From Kribbella flavida DSM 17836 (GTDB lineage Bacteria > Actinomycetota > Actinomycetes > Propionibacteriales > Kribbellaceae), in contig NC_013729.1 of the NCBI RefSeq assembly GCF_000024345.1, positions 1,054,001 to 1,118,000 of the forward strand: a stretch of DNA of 64,000 nt, given 5' to 3'. How positions within the stretch are numbered: position 1 is the first letter of the stretch; each line of letters begins with the position of its first letter. Below are positions 15,495 through 23,354 of the stretch, piece by piece. The position numbers and the translations under genes were made by a program. Under the pieces are notes generated by a model, which had not been told where the DNA came from, did no database searches, and saw only the letters and a list, made by a program, of their open reading frames with translations.

Positions 15495-18400
15495 GTGCAG
15501 ATCGGGTTGCTCGGACCATTCGAGGTACGCACGGACGACGGCGCGGTGGCCGACGTACCGGGCGCCCGGCTGCGTGCACTGCTGACCGCCCTCGCGCTCG
15601 AACCGGGCCGGGTGGTCTCGAAGGCGACGCTCGTCGACTGGATCTGGGGTGAGAACCCGCCGGCCGACGCGACGAATGCCCTGCAGCGGTTGGCCTCCCG
15701 GCTGCGCAAGGTGCTGCCCGGAGGTGTGGTCGAGGGCCTGACCGGCGGCTACCGGCTGACGGTGGACGCCGACGCTGTCGACGCTCTGCGGTTCGAACGC
15801 CTCGTCGACCAGGCTCGCGCCGAGCAGAGCACGGGGCGGGTGCGGCTGTTGCGGGAGGCTCTCGCTCTGTGGCGGGGTGCGGCCCTGCAGGACGTCGGCC
15901 TGGAGGACAGCCCTGCGTTCGACGCGGTGGTGACGCGGCTCGAGCGACTGCGCCTGACAGCGGTGGAGGACCGGTTCGACGCGGAGGTCAGCCTCGGCCA
16001 CGGCGCGGAGCTGGTGCCGGAGCTGACCGACCTGGTGGCCGCGTTCCCGGTGCGGGAACGGCTGGCCGCTGCGTTGATGCGGGCCCTGGCCGCGGCCGGT
16101 CGCGCGACCGAGGCGCTGGTCGTGTACGAGCGGACGAGGGAGGCGCTGGCCGACGCGCTGGGCGCGGATCCCTCCCCGGAGCTGTCGGCGCTGCACGTCG
16201 CGCTGCTGCGGGGCGAGGTGGGACAGCGCGAGCAGAACCGAAAGACCAACGTGCGGGCCGAGCTCACCAGCTTCGTCGGCAGGGACGCCGACGTGGCCGT
16301 GGTCCGCGAGCTGATCGCCCGGCACCGGCTGACGACGCTGATCGGTCCGGGCGGCTCGGGAAAGACCAGGCTGGCGACCGAAACCGCGCGGACGTTGCTC
16401 GGCGACCTGCCCGACGGGGTCTGGTTGGTCGAGCTCGCCCCGGTCGGCTCCGAGGGCGACGTCGCCCAGGCGACGCTCACCGGGCTGGGACTGCGGGACG
16501 CCGTCCTGGGGGCGGAGCCGAGCGCGGACGTGGTGGACGGCATCATCGCCGCGATCCGCGACCGGGAGGCCCTGCTGATCCTGGACAACTGCGAGCACCT
16601 GATCGAGCCGGCGGCGAAGTTCGCCGACCGGGTACTCGGCGAGTGCCGGCGGCTGCGCATCCTGGCGACCAGCAGGGAGCCGCTCGGCATCACCGGTGAG
16701 GCGCTGTGGCAGGTGGAGCCGCTGCCGTTGCCGACCGGCGCCGGCCCTGGTGACGGCGAGTCCTCTCCGGCCGTCCAGCTGCTGCGGGACCGGGCGCGGA
16801 TGGTGCGCAAGGACCTCGGCAGCGACGCGCACACCTTGGCGACGATCGTGCGTATCTGCCGGGCACTGGACGGGATGCCACTGGCCATCGAACTGGCCGC
16901 GGCGCGGTTGCGCACGATGTCCGTCGACCAGCTCGCCAACCGGCTCGACGACCGGTTCCGGCTGCTCACCAGTGGTAGCCGCACCGCCCTGCCGCGGCAC
17001 AAGACGCTGCGCGCGGTGATCGACTGGAGCTGGGAGCTGCTCACCGAGGCGGAGCGCACGGTGCTGCGCCGGCTCGCGGTGTTCTCGGGCGGCGCGAGTC
17101 TGGAGGCGGCCGAGCAGGTCTGCGCCGGCGAGGCGGTCGAGCCCGACGACGTACTGGAGCTGCTCACCTCGCTGGCCGAGAAGTCGCTGCTGATTCCGCA
17201 GCACGAGGGCGCCCCGCGCTACCGGATGCTCACCACGATCAAGGAGTACGCCGCCCAGCGGCTCGCGGAGGCGGGCGAGTCGGAGGGCGCCAGGCGGGCG
17301 CACCTCGGCTACTTCACCGAGCTCGCCGAGGCCGCCGAACCGCACCTGCGCCGCGCCGGGCAACTGGAGTGGCTCGCCCGGCTGGCGGCGGACCACGACA
17401 ACCTCAGCACCGCGGTGCGGGGAGCCATCGCCGCCGGTGACGCGCACGCGGCGATGCGGCTCGCGACCGGAGCCGGGTGGTACTGGTGGCTGGGTGGGCG
17501 CCGATCCGAAGGCCTCGAGCTGCTGATCGCGGCCGCGGACCTGCCGGGCGACGTTCCTGACGACGTACGGGCGATGACGTACGGGCTGGTGGTGCTCTTC
17601 GTGACGTCGGGGCCCGGCGGCGAACAGGTCGGCTCGGAATGGATTCTCAAGGCGTACGAGTTCAGTCAGCAGGCCACGCACGACAACCCGCTGCTGGAGT
17701 TCGTGGTTCCGCTGGAACGCCTGCTGCGGGCACCGGACGAGGCACCGGCCGCGATCGAGGCCTTGCTGGACAGCGCGGATCCCTGGGTCCGGGCGATGGC
17801 CCGGTGGCAGGTCAGCAAGATCCGCAGCATGCTGGGCCAGGGCGGCCCCGAGGTCGAGGCCCAGCTGCAGCGGGCGCTCGCAGAGTTCCGGACGCTCGGC
17901 GAACGGTTCGGGATGTCGATGGTCCTGGCCGAGCTGGCGGGCCAGCTGGCCCTGCGCGGCGACCTTGCGGCCGCCTGCGACCACTACGACCAGGCGGCCG
18001 CGGTTCTGACCGAGGTCGGGGCCGTGGAAGACGTCGTCCAGATGCGCACCCACCAGGCCCTGCTGTTGTGGCTCGACGGGGACCTGGATGCCGCTCGGGC
18101 CGCCATCGCCGAGGCCGACCGACGGGCCGAAGGTGTCACCTGGCCGTACGCTCTGGTCGACCTGGCCCTCGCCAAGGCGGAGTTCGGCCGTCTCGACGGG
18201 GACGTCGCGGAGGCTCGCCGGCAGCTCGATCTCGCGACCACTCTGCTGGGCGACACCGCGGAGCAGCCGAGCGTCCGGGCCGAGATCCACAACCTGCTCG
18301 GCTACCTCGCCGACGACCTGGACGAGTCCCGCGCCCATCGCGCCGCCGCCTGGCAGGCGGCCGCGGAGGTGGCGTTCCTGCCCCTGATCGCCCGGGTGCT

Positions 18401-18629
18401 GCTCGGGATCGCGGACCTCGCGCTGCGCCGGGACCAGTACGAGCAGGCCGCGCGGCTGCTCGGGACCAGCGTCCAGCTGGGCGGAGGTCCGATCCGCTTC
18501 CACCCGGACGCGGTCCGCATCGAGCACGACGTACGACGTCACCTCGGCGACGCACAGCTCGCCGAGGTGACGCGGGACGGTCAGCGGACGGCCTGGGCCG
18601 GGCTCGTCGAGGTCACGCTCGCTTCTTGA
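15495..18629 (+). CDS. AfsR/SARP-type regulator with BTAD and NTPase domains
   Basis: The 1044-residue protein has the AfsR layout. An OmpR-like winged helix (about 1-90) is followed by a bacterial transcriptional activator domain (about 95-240). An NTPase domain follows with Walker A GPGGSGKT near residue 284 and LLILDNCEHL (Walker B). The long helical C-terminus is of TPR type. Such proteins activate secondary-metabolite, export or antibiotic genes by binding heptamers repeated every 11 bp. Its 3' end overlaps the convergent exporter permease by 17 bp, and three 11-bp direct repeats stand before that exporter operon, which is the likely target. GTG 15495 has a weak -10-like GAGAAT 6 nt upstream. 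Confidence 0.88.
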   Translation: MQIGLLGPFEVRTDDGAVADVPGARLRALLTALALEPGRVVSKATLVDWIWGENPPADATNALQRLASRLRKVLPGGVVEGLTGGYRLTVDADAVDALRFERLVDQARAEQSTGRVRLLREALALWRGAALQDVGLEDSPAFDAVVTRLERLRLTAVEDRFDAEVSLGHGAELVPELTDLVAAFPVRERLAAALMRALAAAGRATEALVVYERTREALADALGADPSPELSALHVALLRGEVGQREQNRKTNVRAELTSFVGRDADVAVVRELIARHRLTTLIGPGGSGKTRLATETARTLLGDLPDGVWLVELAPVGSEGDVAQATLTGLGLRDAVLGAEPSADVVDGIIAAIRDREALLILDNCEHLIEPAAKFADRVLGECRRLRILATSREPLGITGEALWQVEPLPLPTGAGPGDGESSPAVQLLRDRARMVRKDLGSDAHTLATIVRICRALDGMPLAIELAAARLRTMSVDQLANRLDDRFRLLTSGSRTALPRHKTLRAVIDWSWELLTEAERTVLRRLAVFSGGASLEAAEQVCAGEAVEPDDVLELLTSLAEKSLLIPQHEGAPRYRMLTTIKEYAAQRLAEAGESEGARRAHLGYFTELAEAAEPHLRRAGQLEWLARLAADHDNLSTAVRGAIAAGDAHAAMRLATGAGWYWWLGGRRSEGLELLIAAADLPGDVPDDVRAMTYGLVVLFVTSGPGGEQVGSEWILKAYEFSQQATHDNPLLEFVVPLERLLRAPDEAPAAIEALLDSADPWVRAMARWQVSKIRSMLGQGGPEVEAQLQRALAEFRTLGERFGMSMVLAELAGQLALRGDLAAACDHYDQAAAVLTEVGAVEDVVQMRTHQALLLWLDGDLDAARAAIAEADRRAEGVTWPYALVDLALAKAEFGRLDGDVAEARRQLDLATTLLGDTAEQPSVRAEIHNLLGYLADDLDESRAHRAAAWQAAAEVAFLPLIARVLLGIADLALRRDQYEQAARLLGTSVQLGGGPIRFHPDAVRIEHDVRRHLGDAQLAEVTRDGQRTAWAGLVEVTLAS

Positions 18630-19362
18630 ACGTCGCCCGCGCCCACAGGTAGCCGGCGACGGCGATGGCCAGGCACCAGGCGACGGCGGCGATCGCGTCG
18701 CCGGACGCCGGTGCTCCGTTGAGCAGGCCGCGCAGGGTCTCGATGATCGGCGTGAAGGGCTGGTACTCCGCGAACTGCCGGACCCCGGGGCCCATCTTGT
18801 CCGCCGGCACGATCGCGCTGCTGAAGAACGGCAGCATCACCAGCGGTACGGCGGCCATCCCGGCGGTCTCGGGGGATTTCGCCGCCAGGCCCAGAGCGAC
18901 CGTGAGCCAGGCGGCCGCGAAGCCGAGCAGCACGACCAGGCCGATCACGCCCAGCCAGTCCGTCGCACTCGCCGCCGGGCGGAAGCCCAGCAGGTAGGAC
19001 ACGCCGACGAGGGCCGCGATGGCGATCAGGTTGGTCAGCACGCTGGTGACGACGTGACCGGTCAGCACCGCGCTGCGGGAGACGTCCATCACCTTGAACC
19101 GGTTGATGATGCCCTTGGTCATGTCGGAGTTCACCGCCACCGCGGTGGCCCCCAGCCCGTAGCAGATCGCCATCAGCATCAGGCCCGGCGTGGCGTAGTC
19201 GACGTAGTCGACGCCGACGTTGAACGCGTCACCGAACACGTACACGAACATCAGCAGCATGACGACCGGCATCAGCACCCCGTTGAACACCGAGGTCGGG
19301 TTCCGGGCGACGTGCTTGAAGTTGCGGCGCAGCATGACGAGGGAGTGGGACTGGGCGCTCAT
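18613..19362 (-). CDS. ABC-2 type exporter permease (DrrB-like)
   Basis: The 249-residue membrane protein has six predicted helices, including PTSVFNGVLMPVVMLLMFVY and DWLGVIGLVVLLGFAAAWLT, and the ABC-2 motif region with EYQPFTPIIETLRGLLNG near the end. That layout is typical of DrrB/NodJ drug and antibiotic exporters. ATG 19362 overlaps the ATPase stop as ATGA, so the two subunits are translationally coupled. The stop lies inside the 3' end of the convergent SARP gene. The substrate is unknown. Confidence 0.9.
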   Translation of the reverse strand: MSAQSHSLVMLRRNFKHVARNPTSVFNGVLMPVVMLLMFVYVFGDAFNVGVDYVDYATPGLMLMAICYGLGATAVAVNSDMTKGIINRFKVMDVSRSAVLTGHVVTSVLTNLIAIAALVGVSYLLGFRPAASATDWLGVIGLVVLLGFAAAWLTVALGLAAKSPETAGMAAVPLVMLPFFSSAIVPADKMGPGVRQFAEYQPFTPIIETLRGLLNGAPASGDAIAAVAWCLAIAVAGYLWARATFKKRA

Positions 19363-20300
19363 TGTGCGGCCTCCGTGCTGGTACGGCCCGTCAGGGCGAG
19401 GAAGACGTCGTCGAGGTCCGGCGTGTGCACGGAGAACTCCTCGACGTCGATCGAACGGTCGTCGAGCTGGTTCAGCAGCGCCCGGACCGACTTGGCGCCG
19501 CCGTCGCTGGGAACCCGGAGGACCAGGTTGTCGTCGTCCCGGCCGGCGTCGCCGAGGACCTGCGCCGCCGCGTCGAGCTCGGTGGACCCGGCGAACCGCA
19601 GCCGGACGTGGCTGCCGGGGATCTGGCGCTTGAGCTCGTCGGGTGTGCCCTGGGCGACCAGGCGGCCCTGGTCCAGCACCGCGATCCGGTCGGCGAGGCG
19701 GTCGGCCTCCTCCAGGTACTGGGTGGTGAGGAAGATCGTCACCCCGTCGGCCACCAGCTCGCGGATGATGGCCCACATGGTCCGGCGGCTGCGCGGGTCC
19801 AGGCCGGTCGTCGGCTCGTCCAGGAAGATGATCCGGGGGTTGCCGACCAGCGTCATCGCCAGGTCGAGCTTGCGGCGCATGCCGCCGGAGTACGTCGCCG
19901 CCGGCTTCTGCGCCGACTCGGTCAGCTCGAACCGCTCCAGCAGCTCCGCGATGATCCGCCGGGCCTCGGCCGAGCCCAGACCCTTGAGGTCGGTCATCAG
20001 CTGCAGGTTCTCCTGGCCGGTCAGCAGTTCGTCGACCGCGGCGAACTGGCCGGTGACACCGATGGCCGCCCGGACCGCCTTGGTCTCGGTGGTGACGTCG
20101 TGCCCGGCGACGCGGACCGTTCCGCTGTCGGCGGTCATCAACGTGGTCAGCACGTTCACCGTCGTGGTCTTGCCCGCGCCGTTCGGGCCGAGCAGGGAGA
20201 AGACCGTTCCCGTACCGACCTCCAGGTCGACGCCGTCGAGAACGGTCTTGTCCCCGAAGGCCTTGCGCAGCCCTGATGCCGCAATCGCTGAAGTGTTCAT
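19359..20300 (-). CDS. ABC exporter ATPase (DrrA-like)
   Basis: The 313-residue protein is the nucleotide-binding subunit of the exporter. It shows Walker A LLGPNGAGKTTT, the Q-loop region GVTGQFAAVDELLTG, the signature YSGGMRRKLDLAM, Walker B RIIFLDEPTTGLD and the H-loop-like FLTTQYLEEAD. The extra C-terminal domain (about 225-313, RLRFAGSTELDAAAQ) is typical of DrrA. This family exports daunorubicin-type drugs, other antibiotics or lipids. ATG 20300 is chosen over the longer frame because MNTSAIAASGLRKAFGDK starts the domain as in homologues. The 11-bp repeats upstream suggest SARP control. Confidence 0.92.
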   Translation of the reverse strand: MNTSAIAASGLRKAFGDKTVLDGVDLEVGTGTVFSLLGPNGAGKTTTVNVLTTLMTADSGTVRVAGHDVTTETKAVRAAIGVTGQFAAVDELLTGQENLQLMTDLKGLGSAEARRIIAELLERFELTESAQKPAATYSGGMRRKLDLAMTLVGNPRIIFLDEPTTGLDPRSRRTMWAIIRELVADGVTIFLTTQYLEEADRLADRIAVLDQGRLVAQGTPDELKRQIPGSHVRLRFAGSTELDAAAQVLGDAGRDDDNLVLRVPSDGGAKSVRALLNQLDDRSIDVEEFSVHTPDLDDVFLALTGRTSTEAAQ

Positions 20301-20318
20301 GGGACTACCGTCAGGGCT

Positions 20319-20351
20319 CCGCCTGCCACCCCCCTGACACCGTCCTGACAC
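20319..20351 (-). promoter_or_regulatory. Three 11-bp direct repeats upstream of the exporter operon
   Basis: On the minus strand GTGTCAGGACG (20351-20341), GTGTCAGGGGG (20340-20330) and GTGGCAGGCGG (20329-20319) follow one another head to tail. They sit 19-51 bp before the ATPase ATG. Heptamers at 11-bp pitch are the known binding pattern of SARP regulators, and a SARP gene lies convergent at the other end of this operon. Confidence 0.6.
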
Positions 20352-20393
20352 GGCCTCTGACGTCCCGGCCGGCGGTTCGCGCGCGAACGGCGA

Positions 20394-20428
20394 AGGCCCC
20401 CGGCGACCGAATGGTTGCCGAGGGCCCT
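20394..20428 (-). terminator. Terminator of phoU
   Basis: A near-perfect 12-bp GC stem (20394-20405 with 20417-20428) lies 14 bp past the phoU stop. A separate perfect palindrome, GTTCGCGCGCGAAC, is at 20375-20388 between it and the exporter promoter. Confidence 0.6.
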
Positions 20429-20441
20429 GCGGGGGAAAAGG

Positions 20442-21152
20442 TCAGTTCGCGGAGTTCGGGGAGGGGGCCGAGGCGCCGGCGCCGGAGCCGGCGGCGGTGC
20501 CGCCGACGGCGACCGGGAGCTCGCCGGTGACCAGGTAGACCACCCGGCGGGCCATCGAGACGGCGTGGTCGGCGATCCGCTCGTAGTAGCGGCCGAGCAG
20601 CGCGATGTCGACGGCCACCTCGACCCCGTGCGGCCAGGAGTCGTCCATCATCAGCCGGAACTGGCTGCTGCGCAGGGCGTCCATCTCGTCGTCGACCAGC
20701 TCGAGCCGGGCGGCCGCGTCGACGTCGTGGCTCTTGATCACGTCACCGGCGCCGTCGACCATCCGGCCGGCCACCGAGGCCATCTCCTGGATCACGCCGT
20801 GCAGCTCCGCCGGGATCGCCGAGGCCGGGTAGCGCAGCCGGGCGATCTTCGACACGTGCGCGGCCAGGTCGCCCATCCGCTCCAGGTCGGCGACCATGCG
20901 CAGCGCGGCGACGAGCATCCGCAGCTCGTTGGCGACGGGTGCCTGCCGGGCCATCAGCTCGAAGACCTTCTCCTCGACGCCCTCGCCGGCCGCGTCCAGC
21001 TGGATGTCGGCGGCAATCACCTCTTCGGCCTGCCGGATGTCGGCCTCCAGCAGCGCGGTGGTGGAGCGCCGTACGGCGGTCGACACCGTCCGGGTCATCC
21101 GCTCGAGCTCGGCGAGGATGTCGTCGAGCTGCTCGTGGTAGGTGTCGCGCAT
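20442..21152 (-). CDS. phoU: Phosphate signalling protein PhoU
   Basis: The 236-residue protein has two PhoU three-helix repeats. Family motifs are visible: MRDTYHEQLDDILAELERM at the start, the metal-binding ERMGDLAAHVSKIARLR in repeat 1 and ERIADHAVSMARRVVYLV in repeat 2. PhoU modulates the PhoR-type kinase and phosphate transport. The Gly/Ala/Ser tail after residue 215 is low complexity. It is divergent from senX3-regX3 with a PHO box between them, the arrangement known for phoU and phoR-phoP in Streptomyces. Pst transporter genes are not in the window. Confidence 0.93.
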   Translation of the reverse strand: MRDTYHEQLDDILAELERMTRTVSTAVRRSTTALLEADIRQAEEVIAADIQLDAAGEGVEEKVFELMARQAPVANELRMLVAALRMVADLERMGDLAAHVSKIARLRYPASAIPAELHGVIQEMASVAGRMVDGAGDVIKSHDVDAAARLELVDDEMDALRSSQFRLMMDDSWPHGVEVAVDIALLGRYYERIADHAVSMARRVVYLVTGELPVAVGGTAAGSGAGASAPSPNSAN

Positions 21153-21177
21153 TTCTGCATCCGATCTGTGCTGTCCG

Positions 21178-21207
21178 GTTCGGCCCGGAACCGTTCGGCC
21201 CGGAACC
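21178..21207. repeat. Tandem 15-bp repeat in the phoU/senX3 region
   Basis: GTTCGGCCCGGAACC occurs twice in perfect tandem. Each unit is itself a partial palindrome (GTTC...GAAC). It sits 26-55 bp before the phoU start, so it may be a binding site or part of the phoU leader. Confidence 0.5.
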
Positions 21208-21280
21208 GGGAGGTGCTGCGGGCATGGTCCGGTACCCGCCCACGGGCGACCGTATGCCGTCGAGGTTGCCGGACGGCGAC

Positions 21281-21302
21281 GAGTGGTGAACGGACGATGA
21301 AC
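21281..21302 (-). promoter_or_regulatory. PHO box (RegX3/PhoP site)
   Basis: On the minus strand two 11-bp direct repeats, GTTCATCGTCC (21302-21292) and GTTCACCACTC (21291-21281), are contiguous. They match the actinomycete PHO-box unit GTTCACC plus 4 nt. A weaker third unit (GTCGCCG) follows. The box points towards phoU and lies about 75 bp upstream of the senX3 -10 element. Confidence 0.7.
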
Positions 21303-21362
21303 AGTGAGGACGCGTTCCGGTCATCCGGTGCTCATTCGGTCTTTCCCTGTGCTTTCCCCGCG

Positions 21363-21368
21363 TAGCAT
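21363..21368 (+). promoter_or_regulatory. Leaderless -10 element of senX3
   Basis: TAGCAT ends 7 nt before GTG 21376. Confidence 0.55.
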
Positions 21369-21375
21369 CGGTTCC

Positions 21376-22596
21376 GTGGACCCCACGCTGGCTGCGGTGC
21401 TGGGCGGCGTCATCGGCGCGGCCCTGGCCCTGCTTTCACTCGGCGCGATGATGCTCAGCGAGCGTTCCCAGACCAAGGTCCCGGTCTCGCCCGAGCCCGC
21501 GGTGCCCAGCGGCGTGGCCACCGTGCTGTCGGTGCTGCGGTCGTCCGCGGTGGTGATGGGTCCCGAGGACCAGGTGCTGCAGGCCAGCGCCCCGGCGCAC
21601 GTGCTCGGCATCGTCCGGGGCGAGCGGCTGGTGGTCGACGACCTGCTGACGATGGTCCGGGCGGTGCGCCGCGACGGCGAGATCCGCCAGCAGGACCTGG
21701 AGATCGTGCGCGGCCGGCTCGGCGCCACGCAGTACGTGAGCGCCCGGGTGGCCCCGCTGGGCAGCCAGCTGGTGCTGGTGCTGGTCGAGGACCGGACCCG
21801 GGAGCGCCGGCTGGAGGCGATCCGGCGCGACTTCACCGTCAACGTCAGCCACGAGCTGAAGACCCCGATCGGGGCGCTGATCCTGCTCGCGGACGCGGTC
21901 TCGGAGGCCTCCGACGACCCCGAGGCGGTGCAGCGGTTCTCCGGTCGGATGCGGATCGAGGCCGCCCGGCTGAGCCGGCTGGTCAAGGAGATCATCGAGC
22001 TGTCCCGGCTGCAGGGCGACGACCCGCTGGAGAACCCCGGCCCGGTCGACATCAACGGCGTGATCGACGCCGCGGTGGACCGCTGCCGGGTCGACGCCGA
22101 GGGTCGCGGCATCAGCATCGTGGTGAAGACCGATCCCGACCTCGAGGTGATGGGCAGCGAGGACCAGCTGGCGATCGCGATCGGCAACCTGGTCGAGAAC
22201 GCGGTCAACTACAGCCCCGACGGCACCCGGGTCGCGGTCGCCGCGCACCCGATCGGCGACCTGGTCGAGGTGACCGTGTCCGACCAGGGCGTCGGCATCC
22301 CGAGCAGCGACCTGGAACGCATCTTCGAACGCTTCTACCGGGTCGACCGGGCCCGCAGCCGGGAGACCGGCGGCACCGGGCTGGGCCTGTCGATCGTCAA
22401 GCACATCGCCTCGATCCACGGTGGCGACGTGCGGGTCTGGAGCGTCGAGGGCCAGGGTTCCACCTTCACCGTCCGGCTCCCGCTGCGGCTCGATCCCGCC
22501 ACCGGGCGACCGACCGGTTCCCCCATCCAGGAGGAGCCGGCCACCACCCTGACGCCTACCCCGTCAGGTCAGATCGCAAAGGAGACAGCTTCGTGA
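21376..22596 (+). CDS. senX3: Phosphate-sensing histidine kinase SenX3/PhoR
   Basis: The 406-residue kinase starts at GTG 21376 with one N-terminal membrane helix (AVLGGVIGAALALLSLGAMM). A PAS-like domain follows (about 55-145). The H box is VNVSHELKTPIGALI with the phosphorylated His. The N box is IAIGNLVENAVNYSPDGT, and the G boxes are VSDQGVGIPSSD, FERFYRVDRARSRETGGTG and LGLSIVKHI. SenX3/PhoR kinases respond to phosphate limitation together with PhoU. The longer upstream frame is rejected because a -10 TAGCAT lies 7 nt before this GTG. Its stop overlaps the next start as GTGA. Confidence 0.93.
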   Translation: MDPTLAAVLGGVIGAALALLSLGAMMLSERSQTKVPVSPEPAVPSGVATVLSVLRSSAVVMGPEDQVLQASAPAHVLGIVRGERLVVDDLLTMVRAVRRDGEIRQQDLEIVRGRLGATQYVSARVAPLGSQLVLVLVEDRTRERRLEAIRRDFTVNVSHELKTPIGALILLADAVSEASDDPEAVQRFSGRMRIEAARLSRLVKEIIELSRLQGDDPLENPGPVDINGVIDAAVDRCRVDAEGRGISIVVKTDPDLEVMGSEDQLAIAIGNLVENAVNYSPDGTRVAVAAHPIGDLVEVTVSDQGVGIPSSDLERIFERFYRVDRARSRETGGTGLGLSIVKHIASIHGGDVRVWSVEGQGSTFTVRLPLRLDPATGRPTGSPIQEEPATTLTPTPSGQIAKETAS

Positions 22597-23270
22597 CCCG
22601 AGTGCTGGTCGTCGAAGACGAGGAGAGCTACAGCGACGCGCTGTCGTACGTACTGCGCAAGGAGGGGTTCGAGGTCGCCGTCGCGGAGACCGGCCCGGAC
22701 GCGCTGGACGAGTACGACCGGGCCGGTGCGGACATCGTCCTGCTCGACCTGATGCTGCCGGGCCTGTCCGGCACCGAGGTCTGCCGCGCGCTGCGGACCC
22801 GGGGCAACGTGCCGGTGATCATCGTCAGTGCCAAGGACACCGAGGTGGACAAGGTGGTCGGGCTCGAGCTGGGCGCCGACGACTACGTCACCAAGCCGTA
22901 CAGCCCGCGTGAGCTGCTGGCCCGGATCAAGGCCGTGCTGCGACGCGGCCAGGACGTCGAGCTGCTGCCCGACACCCTGGAGGCCGGGCCGGTCCGGATG
23001 GACGTGGAGCGGCACGTGGTGACGGTGTCCGGGACGGAGATCCGGCTGCCGCTGAAGGAGTTCGAGCTGCTCGAGATGCTGCTGCGCAACACCGGCCGGG
23101 TGCTCACCCGTGGGCAGCTGATCGACCGGATCTGGGGCGCCGACTACGTGGGCGACACCAAGACCCTGGACGTGCACGTCAAGCGGCTCCGCTCCAAGCT
23201 GGAGAAGGACCCGTCGAACCCGGCCCACCTGGTCACCGTGCGCGGCCTGGGCTACAAGTTCGAGGCATGA
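22593..23270 (+). CDS. regX3: Phosphate-responsive regulator RegX3/PhoP
   Basis: The 225-residue OmpR-family response regulator has a receiver domain with the acidic pair in VVEDEESY, the phospho-acceptor Asp in DIVLLDLMLPG, and the Lys in DDYVTKPYSPRELLARI. The winged-helix effector domain ends with DVHVKRLRSKLEKDPS and VTVRGLGYKFEA. It should bind PHO boxes such as that at 21281-21302. GTGA overlap with senX3 indicates translational coupling. Confidence 0.95.
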   Translation: MTRVLVVEDEESYSDALSYVLRKEGFEVAVAETGPDALDEYDRAGADIVLLDLMLPGLSGTEVCRALRTRGNVPVIIVSAKDTEVDKVVGLELGADDYVTKPYSPRELLARIKAVLRRGQDVELLPDTLEAGPVRMDVERHVVTVSGTEIRLPLKEFELLEMLLRNTGRVLTRGQLIDRIWGADYVGDTKTLDVHVKRLRSKLEKDPSNPAHLVTVRGLGYKFEA

Positions 23271-23277
23271 GTCACAC

Positions 23278-23304
23278 CCCGCCGGCTGGGCACCGGTCGG
23301 CGGG
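23278..23304 (+). terminator. Terminator of senX3-regX3
   Basis: A 7-bp GC stem (23278-23284 with 23298-23304) continues inwards through GU-containing pairs to a 3-nt loop. The iron box of the next gene starts on the following base. Confidence 0.6.
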
Positions 23305-23323
23305 TTAGCTTAGGCTCTCCTTA
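23305..23323 (+). promoter_or_regulatory. DtxR/IdeR-type iron box
   Basis: TTAGCTTAGGCTCTCCTTA matches 15 of 19 positions of the actinobacterial iron box TTAGGTTAGGCTAACCTAA. It lies 31 bp upstream of a siderophore-binding lipoprotein gene. Iron-dependent repression is the expected effect. Confidence 0.75.
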
Positions 23324-23354
23324 GTTGAGGCAATTCCAGCTAAGGAGAACCACC

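Noticed and set aside
14637..18542. A 1301-codon open frame on the minus strand
   Set aside because: It is exactly antisense to the SARP gene and the gpm gene, has Arg/Gly/Gln/Val-rich low-complexity composition and no family motif. Long antisense frames are expected at this GC content.
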